From Pseudomonas oryzihabitans (GTDB lineage: Bacteria > Pseudomonadota > Gammaproteobacteria > Pseudomonadales > Pseudomonadaceae), in NCBI RefSeq assembly GCF_007665395.1, contig NZ_VDND01000001.1, forward strand, positions 248,001 through 312,000: a stretch of DNA of 64,000 bases. The letters are read 5' to 3'. The notes beneath the pieces are model-generated. The model was not told the DNA's origin. It saw only the letters and a list, made by a program, of their open reading frames with translations, and searched no databases. The position numbers and the translations under genes are program-made. Positions 8,716 to 16,342 of the stretch are shown in pieces (within the stretch, counting starts at the first letter, position 1; each line of letters begins with the position of its first letter).

Positions 8716-9499
8716 ACTGATCGCGTCGCTCGCTCCACGACGGGTCTGGCCGTTGCGTCGACCGGCCCTGTGGCTGCTGCCGCTGCTGGTGTTGGGCTGG
8801 CTGGCGCTGGGCGCGCCGTCGCGCAGCCTGGTCGAGCCGCTATGGCGCTGGTCACCGGCCCTGGGCGCGGGGTTTGCCCTGAACATCCTCATCAGCCTGC
8901 TGGCGATCGGACTCGGCACCCTGGCGGGCCTGCTGGTGGGCGTGCTCAACCTGTCCGGCACGCGCCTCCTGCGCTGGCCCGCGCGGCTGTGGATCCAGGT
9001 GTTCCGCAACGCGCCCTGGCTGGTCCTGCTGTATTTCACCACCTATGTGTTTCCCTTCGAGCTGCACCTGGCCGGCCATTACCTGCCGTTCCCGGACTGG
9101 CTCAAGGTGGTGGTCGGCCTGGCCCTGCCGGCCAGCGCCAACGTGGCGGAAATCCTGCGTGGGGCGATCAATTCCATCCCGGCGACCCAGTGGGAGGCCG
9201 CGCGTTCCCTGGCGTTCACCCGGGGGCAGATCTTTCGCTCGATCATCCTGCCGCAGTGCTGCACACGCATGCTGCCGCCGTGGATGAACCTCTACGCCAT
9301 CATCACCATGGGCACCGCGCTGGCGTCGCTGGTGGGCGTGCACGATCTGCTCGATACCGCCCAGATCGCCAGCAACACCGTCAACCAGGTGGGTTTCACC
9401 GTGGCGATCTACTTCGGCGTCATGGCGCTGTTCTTCGCCTATTGCTATCCCATCTCGCGTTTCACCCAGTATCTGGAGCGTCGCTATGCCTGCCACTGA
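8705..9499 (+). CDS. Polar amino acid ABC transporter permease 2
   Basis: 264 residues, strongly hydrophobic, with an RNAPWLVLLYF segment typical of His/Glu permeases and an EAA-loop EILRGAINSIPATQWEAARS (about residues 151-170). It is slightly longer than permease 1 because of an N-terminal extension rich in Arg and Pro before the first membrane segment. It forms a heterodimer with the product of 7978-8715. Its last 14 nt overlap the ATPase gene. Confidence 0.9.
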   Translation: MATELIASLAPRRVWPLRRPALWLLPLLVLGWLALGAPSRSLVEPLWRWSPALGAGFALNILISLLAIGLGTLAGLLVGVLNLSGTRLLRWPARLWIQVFRNAPWLVLLYFTTYVFPFELHLAGHYLPFPDWLKVVVGLALPASANVAEILRGAINSIPATQWEAARSLAFTRGQIFRSIILPQCCTRMLPPWMNLYAIITMGTALASLVGVHDLLDTAQIASNTVNQVGFTVAIYFGVMALFFAYCYPISRFTQYLERRYACH

Positions 9500-10310
9500 A
9501 GGACCCCTGGTCAGCCTCAAGGACGTCACGCTCGCCTTCGGCGCGACCCAGGTGCTGCGCGGCATCGACCTGGAGGTCGCGCGGGGCCAGGCGGTGTCCA
9601 TCATCGGTCCGTCCGGCTCGGGCAAGTCGACCATCCTCCGCTGCATCACCGGGCTGCTCAAGCCGCAAGCCGGGGAGATCCGCGTCGGTGACACCGAGGT
9701 ACACCGCCTGAAGGGCGACGCTGCGCACCTGGAACTACGCAAGCGGGTCGGCTTCGTCTTCCAGCAGTACAACCTCTTTCCCCATCTGTCGGTGCTGGAC
9801 AACCTGATGATCGCCCCGCGCAAGGTGCTCGGCCGCGAAGCCGGCAGCGCCCGTGAGGAGGCCTTGGCGTTACTGGCCAAGGTACGTCTGGCGGACAAGG
9901 CCGAAGCCTTTCCCGGCCAGCTCTCCGGCGGCCAGCAGCAGCGGGTGGCCATCGCCCGCGCTCTGGCGATGCGTCCGGAATTGATCCTGTTCGACGAGGT
10001 GACCTCGGCGCTCGATCCGGAAACCGTCGGCGAGGTGCTGGCGGTGATCCGCCAGCTCACCGAAGAGGGCATGACCTGTGTGCTGGTCACCCACGAGATG
10101 AGCTTCGCCGAGGAGATCAGCGATCAGGTGTACTTCACCGAGCACGGGGTGATCGTCGAGCACGGCGAGCCATGGCAGCTGTTCAACGCGCCGCGCCACG
10201 AGCGCACCCAGGCCTTCCTGCGCCACGGCGCGGGCCGCGCGGCCGCCCAGGCGCGCCGCAACCCCGATCCCTTCATCGTCAACATCAGCCCGCGCAGCCT
10301 GTCGGTCTGA
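9486..10310 (+). CDS. Polar amino acid ABC transporter ATPase
   Basis: 274 residues. Walker A GPSGSGKST, Q-loop FVFQQYNLFPHLSVL, signature LSGGQQQRVAIARA and Walker B LILFDEVTSALDP are all intact, and the order of motifs is that of GlnQ/HisP proteins. It energises the permeases at 7978 and 8705. The C-terminus extends some 25 residues beyond the usual end (rich in Arg and Ala), a small oddity without assigned role. The next gene follows after 18 nt. Confidence 0.95.
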   Translation: MPATEGPLVSLKDVTLAFGATQVLRGIDLEVARGQAVSIIGPSGSGKSTILRCITGLLKPQAGEIRVGDTEVHRLKGDAAHLELRKRVGFVFQQYNLFPHLSVLDNLMIAPRKVLGREAGSAREEALALLAKVRLADKAEAFPGQLSGGQQQRVAIARALAMRPELILFDEVTSALDPETVGEVLAVIRQLTEEGMTCVLVTHEMSFAEEISDQVYFTEHGVIVEHGEPWQLFNAPRHERTQAFLRHGAGRAAAQARRNPDPFIVNISPRSLSV

Positions 10311-10328
10311 GTCACCCGAGGACACCCC

Positions 10329-10931
10329 ATGAGCTATGCCGAACACCATCGCCTGGTCGAAGACTTCCTGGAGGAGGTCCGTGAACTCCAGGCCCAGGGT
10401 ATCGACCGGGAACGCCTGAAAACCATCGCCGCCCGCCTGGCGCAGCTGGCCGAGCGGCGCGATCTCTTCGACCTGGCGCACTTCCCGGTGCCCGGACCGG
10501 ACGCCGGCAAGACCGCCCATCGCTACCGCTTCAACGACCACGGTGACGAGGCGCCGACGCTCTACCTGAACGCGCTCCTGCCGGGCAAGCAGACCGTGCC
10601 GCACAACCACGAGACCTGGGCGATCATCGTTGCCGTCCAAGGCCAGGAATTCAATCGCGTCTACCGCCGCCGTGACGACGGCCGCGACCCGGCCTTCGCT
10701 GACCTGGCGCTGGACCGCGAGGTCGCCGTGGAGCCGGGGACCAGCATCGAATTCCTCGGTGACGACATCCACGACATCCGTACCGAAGGCAGCCAGCCGA
10801 CCCTGCATTTCCACCTCTACGGGCGCCCCCTGGAGGCCCTGGACGGGCGCTTCGGCGTGAGCCCGGAAGGGCGGGTGCAGAACTACAACAGGTCGCAGAT
10901 GGAACCCTCGGTGGCGGTCCCACGGGCATGA
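10329..10931 (+). CDS. Cysteine dioxygenase-family cupin (thiol dioxygenase-like)
   Basis: 200 residues, matching bacterial cysteine / 3-mercaptopropionate dioxygenases. The iron triad is visible: H92 and H94 in VPHNHETWAIIVAVQG, and H148 in LGDDIHDI. The family normally oxidises a thiol to a sulfinate using Fe(II) and O2. The first cupin motif has HNHETW rather than the usual HDHG-type sequence, so substrate choice may differ from cysteine. Its place between a transporter and a GST/rhodanese supports a role in thiol oxidation of the imported compound. Alternative: a 3-mercaptopropionate dioxygenase. Confidence 0.8.
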   Translation: MSYAEHHRLVEDFLEEVRELQAQGIDRERLKTIAARLAQLAERRDLFDLAHFPVPGPDAGKTAHRYRFNDHGDEAPTLYLNALLPGKQTVPHNHETWAIIVAVQGQEFNRVYRRRDDGRDPAFADLALDREVAVEPGTSIEFLGDDIHDIRTEGSQPTLHFHLYGRPLEALDGRFGVSPEGRVQNYNRSQMEPSVAVPRA

Positions 10932-11575
10932 TCGACGTGCATTTCTGGCCGACCGCCAACGGCCTCAAGATCGCCATCCTGCTCGAAGAGCTGAAGCTGC
11001 CCCATCGGCTGGTGCCGGTCAACATCCGCGCGGGCGAGCAGCATGCCGCCGACTTCCAGGCGATCAGCGCCAATGGGCGGATTCCGGCCATCGTCGATCA
11101 CCAGCCGGCCACCGGCGAGGGCCCCCTGGCGCTGTTCGAGTCGGGTGCCATCCTGAGCTACCTGGCCGCCAAGGCCGGACGCTTCCAGGGCGCCGGCGAT
11201 CCATGGCAGGTCCAGCAATGGCTGTTCTGGCAGGTCGGCCACGTGACGCCCTATCTGAGCCAGTTGCAGGTCTTGCGTGAAAAGGCGCCGGAGCCGCAGG
11301 TGTTCGCCCAGCAGTTGCTGCAACGCGAGGCCGAGCGGCTGTACGGCATGCTCGAACGGCGGCTGGCCAGTGCCGAGTATGTCGCCGGTGGCTATTCCAT
11401 CGCCGACATGGCGATCTTTCCCTGGATCCAGCCACGGCGCCAGGGACTCAGGCTCACCGACTTTCCCCAGCTCGCCGCCTGGCGCGAACGCCTCAAGGCG
11501 CGTCCGGCCATCCAGCGAGCCTATGCGCGCGGCCGCGCGCTCGCGCCCAGCGAAGCGTCGCTGAACCTCGAATGA
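10928..11575 (+). CDS. Nu-class glutathione S-transferase-like disulfide reductase (YfcG-like)
   Basis: 215 residues. The N-terminal thioredoxin-fold domain reads MIDVHFWPTANGLKIAILLE and NGRIPAIVDH, then FESGAILSYLA; the helical domain contains QWLFWQVGHVTPYL and YSIADMAIFPWIQP. These match the YfcG/YghU (nu) class, which binds two glutathiones and reduces disulfides such as 2-hydroxyethyl disulfide. That activity would fit an operon importing a disulfide or S-conjugate. The ATG overlaps the dioxygenase stop by 4 nt. A general detoxifying GST is the alternative. Confidence 0.85.
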   Translation: MIDVHFWPTANGLKIAILLEELKLPHRLVPVNIRAGEQHAADFQAISANGRIPAIVDHQPATGEGPLALFESGAILSYLAAKAGRFQGAGDPWQVQQWLFWQVGHVTPYLSQLQVLREKAPEPQVFAQQLLQREAERLYGMLERRLASAEYVAGGYSIADMAIFPWIQPRRQGLRLTDFPQLAAWRERLKARPAIQRAYARGRALAPSEASLNLE

Positions 11576-11603
11576 CCTCCCTCCAGCCACTCACGGGCCG
11601 CCC

Positions 11604-13184
11604 ATGAACGCTCTGGTTTCACCCCATACCCTGCAGACCTGGTTGCACGATGGCGCCGAGATCGCGCTGTTCGACGTGCGCGAGCACGGCCACTATGGCG
11701 CCGATCATCTCTTCTACGGGGTCTCCTTGCCCTACAGCCGCCTGGAGCTCGACGTCGGCCGGCTGGCGCCCAATTCCAACGTCCGGTTGGTGATCTACGA
11801 CGGAAGCGGCGACGACGTCGCGCCGCGGGCTCTGGAACGGCTGCGCGCCCTGGGCTATCGCCAGGTCTGGCGCCTGGCGGGCGGACTCCAGGGGTGGCGG
11901 GAGGCCGGTTTCGAGGTGTTCGCCGGTGTCAATGTGCCCTCCAAGACCTTCGGCGAACTGGTCGAGCTGCAGTGCCATACCCCGCACCTGACGGCACACG
12001 AACTGCACGAACGCCAGGCGCGGGGTGAGCCCTTGCTGCTGCTCGACGGGCGACCGTTCGAAGAATTCCGCAAGATGACCATTCCCGGGTCGCGCTGCTG
12101 CCCGAACGGCGAGCTGGCCTATCGGCTGGGCGAGCTGGTGGCGGACGAGAGCACTCCCATCGTCATCAACTGCGCCGGCCGGACCCGCAGCATCATCGGC
12201 GCCCAGACGTTGATCAATCTCGGGGTGAAGAACCCGGTGTATGCGCTGGAGAACGGCACCCAGGGCTGGTTCCTCGCCGATCTCGACCTGGAGCATGGCG
12301 CCACGCGCCGCCATGCCACGGGGCCGGCCGGCGATGCCCAGCCACTGGCCGGTAGCGCGCGGCAGCTGGCCGAGCGGGCCGGCGTACGCTGGGTAGACGC
12401 CGCCCAGGTACGTCGCTGGGCGGCGGAGCCGGACCGTAGCCTGTTCCTCTGCGATGTCCGGACCCCGGAAGAATTCGCCGCGGGCAGTCTGCCGGGCGCG
12501 CAGCACGCACCAGGGGGCCAACTGGTGCAGGCGACCGATCAGTACGTGGGCGTGCGCGGCGCGCGGCTGGTGCTGGTCGACGCCGATGACGTCCGCGCGG
12601 CGACCACCGCCAGCTGGCTGCGCCAGCTCGGTCATGAGGCCTATGTGTTGAGCCAGGGTATCCATGGCGACCTGGCGCTCGCTCCGCCGCAGGCGCCGGT
12701 CACGCCACCCGTGGCGATCGTGGACAGCGCGGCGCTGGCGGCCCTGGGTGCCACCGTTGCCCTGGTCGATCTGCGGTCCAGCGCCGCCTTTCTTGCCAGC
12801 CGGCTGACCGGCGCGCGCTGGTCCATTCGCCCGCGCCTCGCGGCCGACCTGGCCGAGGAGGAACGGCCGCTGGTGCTGATCGCCAGCGATCCCACGGTGG
12901 CCGCGCTGGCCTTGGGCGAATTGCCGCCCGCCCAGGCCGCCAGGGCACAGGTGCTGCTGGACGGTCCCGACGCCTGGAACGCCGCGGGCCTGGCCGTGAG
13001 CCAGGGCGGCGCGCCGTTGAGCGATGCCGAGCGCTGCGACTTCCTGTTCTTCACCCATGGCCGCCACGATGGCGACAAGGCCGCCTCGCGCCAGTACCTG
13101 GCCTGGGAACTGGGCTTGCTCGACCAGCTCGGCGCCGAGGAACGCGCCGGCTTCCGGCCCTTGCTGGCGGAGGGGAGGGCATGA
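11604..13184 (+). CDS. Four-domain rhodanese-like sulfurtransferase
   Basis: 526 residues containing four consecutive rhodanese folds (about 5-110, 125-240, 258-360 and 370-480). Only domain 2 has the catalytic loop: INCAGRTRS, with C190 as the presumed persulfide carrier. Domains 1, 3 and 4 have Asp/Ser-rich loops (IYDGSGDD, LVDADDVR and LIASDPTV) and lack cysteine there, so they are structural or regulatory. Rhodaneses move sulfane sulfur from thiosulfate or 3-mercaptopyruvate. Next to an aminotransferase and a C-S lyase, a mercaptopyruvate or persulfide donor is plausible. The start is 28 nt after the GST gene and the stop overlaps the next ATG. Confidence 0.88.
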   Translation: MNALVSPHTLQTWLHDGAEIALFDVREHGHYGADHLFYGVSLPYSRLELDVGRLAPNSNVRLVIYDGSGDDVAPRALERLRALGYRQVWRLAGGLQGWREAGFEVFAGVNVPSKTFGELVELQCHTPHLTAHELHERQARGEPLLLLDGRPFEEFRKMTIPGSRCCPNGELAYRLGELVADESTPIVINCAGRTRSIIGAQTLINLGVKNPVYALENGTQGWFLADLDLEHGATRRHATGPAGDAQPLAGSARQLAERAGVRWVDAAQVRRWAAEPDRSLFLCDVRTPEEFAAGSLPGAQHAPGGQLVQATDQYVGVRGARLVLVDADDVRAATTASWLRQLGHEAYVLSQGIHGDLALAPPQAPVTPPVAIVDSAALAALGATVALVDLRSSAAFLASRLTGARWSIRPRLAADLAEEERPLVLIASDPTVAALALGELPPAQAARAQVLLDGPDAWNAAGLAVSQGGAPLSDAERCDFLFFTHGRHDGDKAASRQYLAWELGLLDQLGAEERAGFRPLLAEGRA

Positions 13185-14341
13185 AGGATCTGCAATCCCG
13201 ACTGGTGCATGGCGCTCGTCCTCAGCGAGCGAGCGGTGGCTACGCGGTCAATCCGCCGGTGGAGCGCCTGAGCACCGTGCTCTTCGACAGCCTGGATGCC
13301 CTCGAGGACGCCCGTCGGCGCCGCGATCAGGAGCGCCTGCTCAGCTACGGCGCCCGGGGCAATCCAACCGCCTTCGCCCTGGAAGACCTGGTGACCGAGC
13401 TGGAGGGCGGCTATCGCACCAAGCTCTATCCCACCGGCCTTGCCGCCGCGGCGCAGATGCTGCTGGCCTATCTACGCCCCGGCGACCACCTGCTGGTCAC
13501 CGACGCCGTCTATGGGCCGATCCGCCGCGTCGCGGCCGAGCTGCTGGAGCCCCTGGGCATCCAGGTGGAATTCTTTCCCGCTACCGCCCATGACCTCGAC
13601 GGGCGCTGGCGTCCCAACACCCGGATGGTCTACACCGAGGTGCCGGGGTCGGGCCTGTACGAACTGTGCGATCTGCCGGCCCTGGCGCAGGCCTGCCAGG
13701 CGCGTGACGTGCTGTTGGCGGTGGACAACACCTGGGGCTCCGGCTACCTCTACCGGCCACTGGCGCTGGGCGCCGACATCTCGGTGATGGCGCTGACCAA
13801 GTATGTCGGCGGCCATAGCGATGCCATGCTCGGCAGCGTCTGTACCCGGGAGTCCGCCTGGGCGCCGCTGTCGCGGGCGAGCGATACCCTGGGCAATACC
13901 GTCAGCCCTGACGATGCCTGGCTGGTCTTGCGCGGCGCCCGTACCCTGGGGGTGCGACTCGCCGAACACCAGCGCCAGGCCACCGCCGTGGCGCTCTGGC
14001 TGCAAGGCCGGCCGGAGGTGGCACGGGTGTTCTATCCCGCCTTGCCGGAGCATCCCGACCATGAGCTGTGGCAGCGCGATTTCCACGGCTGCAATGGCCT
14101 GCTGTCCTTCGAGCTGCGCGATGCCGATCCCCAGCGCTTCCGGGCCTTCGTCGACGGGCTGCGGCTGTTCGGGTTGGGCGCCTCCTGGGGTGGTTTCGAA
14201 AGCCTGGTGATGCCGGTGACCTTCAGCGAGCGACCGGCACCCTGGGGCATCGTGGGGCCGGTGATCCGCCTGCATATCGGGCTCGAAGACGCCAGCACCC
14301 TGATCGAGGACCTGGCAGCCGCCTGGCGCGCCAGTGCCTAG
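13181..14341 (+). CDS. Cystathionine beta-lyase-like C-S lyase (Cys/Met metabolism PLP enzyme)
   Basis: 386 residues. Family motifs include SYGARGNPTAFALEDLVTEL, YPTGLAAAAQMLLAYL, VDNTWGSGYLYRPLALGAD and the PLP lysine K207 in MALTKYVGGHSDAMLGS. These enzymes cleave cystathionine or other cysteine S-conjugates to a thiol, pyruvate and ammonia. As the last gene of the operon it could release the thiol from an imported S-substituted cysteine. The N-terminal tag LQSRLVHGA resembles MetC proteins. Its TAG stop abuts the stop of the opposing gene with no spacer. Confidence 0.92.
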   Translation: MKDLQSRLVHGARPQRASGGYAVNPPVERLSTVLFDSLDALEDARRRRDQERLLSYGARGNPTAFALEDLVTELEGGYRTKLYPTGLAAAAQMLLAYLRPGDHLLVTDAVYGPIRRVAAELLEPLGIQVEFFPATAHDLDGRWRPNTRMVYTEVPGSGLYELCDLPALAQACQARDVLLAVDNTWGSGYLYRPLALGADISVMALTKYVGGHSDAMLGSVCTRESAWAPLSRASDTLGNTVSPDDAWLVLRGARTLGVRLAEHQRQATAVALWLQGRPEVARVFYPALPEHPDHELWQRDFHGCNGLLSFELRDADPQRFRAFVDGLRLFGLGASWGGFESLVMPVTFSERPAPWGIVGPVIRLHIGLEDASTLIEDLAAAWRASA

Positions 14342-15154
14342 CTAGTCGGGCAGGATGGCGAACGCCCGCGCTGGAAAGCCCGTGCCCCGCGCGATCCTGG
14401 GAAAGGTCACGGAGATCAGGGCGCCGGCCTCGGGGACCTGGTCCAGGTTGGCCAGCAGCTCGATCTGGTAGTGATCGCGCCCGAGGATGTAGGACTCCAG
14501 CGAATAGTCGTCGCGGCTGGTGGCAACGCCCGGATCGGTATCCGTGGTCTCGTGCCCGGAGGCGGTGACCTTGCGCGTTTCGTAGAGGTAGGCGAGGACC
14601 TCGCGACTCCAGCCCGGGTAGTGGGCCACCCCCTGGGCATCGAGATTCTGGATCCGCTGCTGGTCTGGCCAGCGCTGGGACCAGTCGGTTCGCAGGGCGA
14701 CGAAGGCGCCTGCGGGAATCGGTCCGTGGCGCTTTTCCCAGGCCTGGACGTCGGCGAGCGTCACCTGGTAGTCCGGATTGCCGGCCACCTGGCGATGGAC
14801 GTCGAGTACCACCAGCGGCAGTAACTGCACCTTGACCTCGATCTGGTCCAGGGTGCGCTTGCCGGTATGGAAGTGCGCGGGCGGATCGACATGGGTCCCC
14901 CATTGACCGACATGGGTGTATTGATCCACGGCGAAGCCGTCCTTCTCGATGCTGTAGAGGCGCTTGCGCTCGGCGGGCTGGAAGCCTTTCCAGTGCGGAA
15001 CGTTCTCATCATACGGGTGCGTGAGGTCGACCCAGCGCTTGGTCTTGAGTTGTGCATAGGTGTCCCAGAGGCCCGGTTGGGCGGCCTGGACCGGCGCAAG
15101 GCCGGCGCACGAGAGGGCGATGCAGAGGGCAGTGGCGAGGCGAGTGGCTGGCAT
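14342..15154 (-). CDS. Secreted cyclase-family metal-dependent hydrolase
   Basis: 270 residues with an N-terminal signal peptide (MPATRLATALCIALSCAGL, cleaved after VQA). The core has the kynurenine-formamidase/cyclase signature GTHVDPPAHFHTG, whose histidines and aspartate bind metal, and a later VALRTDWSQRW. Members hydrolyse formamides or cyclic substrates; most exported ones are uncharacterised. It is convergent with the C-S lyase, touching it stop to stop, and divergent from the AhpD-like gene at 15212 with a 57-bp gap. The function is not assigned beyond family. Confidence 0.83.
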   Translation of the reverse strand: MPATRLATALCIALSCAGLAPVQAAQPGLWDTYAQLKTKRWVDLTHPYDENVPHWKGFQPAERKRLYSIEKDGFAVDQYTHVGQWGTHVDPPAHFHTGKRTLDQIEVKVQLLPLVVLDVHRQVAGNPDYQVTLADVQAWEKRHGPIPAGAFVALRTDWSQRWPDQQRIQNLDAQGVAHYPGWSREVLAYLYETRKVTASGHETTDTDPGVATSRDDYSLESYILGRDHYQIELLANLDQVPEAGALISVTFPRIARGTGFPARAFAILPD

Positions 15155-15211
15155 CTAGGCTGGTTCCTTGTCCGGCGATGAGGTGTCGTCGAAAACTAGG
15201 AGGCAAACGCC

Positions 15212-15607
15212 ATGACGTCCAAGCACTTGATCGAATATGCACAGGCTTCGGCGGACGTTCGTGCGGTGTACGACGACATCAAGCGGGTGCGCCAGGTCGA
15301 GGACGTGAACAATTTCTGGAAGTGCCTGGCGGCCCACCCGCCGACCCTCAGGCGGACCTGGGAGAGTCTCAAGGAGGTGATGCAACCCGGGGCACTGGAC
15401 CCGCTCACCAAGGAGCTGATCTACATGGCGGTCAGCGTGACCAACAACTGCCCCTACTGCATCGCCTCGCACCTGGCCGCCGCGCGCCGGGCGGGGATGA
15501 CGGACGCCATGTTCGGCGAGCTGCAGGCGGTGGTGGGCATGGCCAACGAGACCAATCGCCTGGCCACGGGGTATCGCGTGCCCCTGGATGCGGCCTTGCA
15601 GGACTAG
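15212..15607 (+). CDS. AhpD-like carboxymuconolactone decarboxylase-family protein
   Basis: 131 residues, all helical in character. The conserved region is LTKELIYMAVSVTNNCPYCI followed by ASH, giving the CXXC pair C80 and C83 and the nearby H87 seen in AhpD-type peroxidase/disulfide reductases. Such proteins use the cysteine pair to reduce peroxides or pass electrons. It is preceded by a good ribosome site (AGGAGG within the 20 nt upstream). Its stop overlaps that of the opposing LysE gene at CTAG. Confidence 0.87.
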   Translation: MTSKHLIEYAQASADVRAVYDDIKRVRQVEDVNNFWKCLAAHPPTLRRTWESLKEVMQPGALDPLTKELIYMAVSVTNNCPYCIASHLAAARRAGMTDAMFGELQAVVGMANETNRLATGYRVPLDAALQD

Positions 15608-16209
15608 TGAGGTAGCAGCACCAGGCCCAGCGCCACCAGCAGGTAGATGATGGCCGAGAGGCGATTGAGCTGGGTTTCCTTGGCGAAGGCGGCGCGGGCG
15701 CGATGTGCGAGGAGCATGTAGCCGCCGTAGATCGACAGCGAGATGGCCACTGCCGTCAGGGTCAGCAGCAGGGCCTGGGGGGCGTAGGGCCGTTGCGGGT
15801 CGATAAAGGCAGGATAGGTCAGTAGGCTGGCCAGCCAACCCTTGGGATTGCTCAGGGAAATCAGCAGGGCATCCAGGAACAGGCGTCTGGCAGCTGGCGG
15901 TGCGGCCTGGGATGCGCCTGGATCGGCGGAGCTGCGCAACGCGCGCACGGCGAGATAGACCAGATAGAGCGCTCCCGCCCAGCGCAGGTACAGCAGGCTG
16001 TCCCGGTGCTGCTGGATCAGCAGCCCCAGGCCGGCCAGCACCGCGCCAGCGTGCAGCGCCGTGGCCAGGGCGAAACCGAGCGCGCCGGGCAGGGCGGTGC
16101 CGCGACCATGGCGCAACACCAGGGCGACGGCGAAGGCGACATTGGGCCCTGGCAAAGCGACCGCGGCCGTGAAGGCGAGGGCGAAGAGACCCAGCAGGTT
16201 CAGCTCCAC
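15604..16209 (-). CDS. LysE/RhtB-family amino acid exporter
   Basis: 201 residues, about six hydrophobic segments, with the LysE opening LGLFALAFTAAVALPGPNVAF and a central NPKGWLASLLTYPAF typical of RhtB-type threonine/homoserine exporters. It would export a small amino acid or metabolite across the inner membrane; beside the sulfur operon it could relieve a surplus of a thiol amino acid (inference). It starts at GTG 16209 and ends head-on with the AhpD-like gene. Confidence 0.92.
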   Translation of the reverse strand: MELNLLGLFALAFTAAVALPGPNVAFAVALVLRHGRGTALPGALGFALATALHAGAVLAGLGLLIQQHRDSLLYLRWAGALYLVYLAVRALRSSADPGASQAAPPAARRLFLDALLISLSNPKGWLASLLTYPAFIDPQRPYAPQALLLTLTAVAISLSIYGGYMLLAHRARAAFAKETQLNRLSAIIYLLVALGLVLLPH

Positions 16210-16310
16210 GCTGTGCTCTCCAGGAAAGCGGCAGTGCCCGGCACGGCGATCATCGGCGGCAATCCCTAAATAGTGTCGAGGCGACAGAGTAATGCCGTTC
16301 GGTGGCTACC

Positions 16311-16330
16311 GACACCCGTTGCCGGGTGTC
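16311..16330. terminator. Hairpin downstream of the PHP gene, possible terminator
   Basis: GACACCCG-TTGC-CGGGTGTC forms a perfect 8-bp stem with a 4-nt loop 13 bp beyond the stop of the gene at 16343. No U-run follows on either strand, so it could terminate with Rho or simply protect the mRNA 3' end. Confidence 0.45.
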
Positions 16331-16342
16331 TGGCAGTGCCCA

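Noticed and set aside
11619..13067. 482-codon minus-strand frame across the rhodanese gene
   Set aside because: Antisense shadow; the opposite strand has four clear rhodanese folds and operon overlaps.
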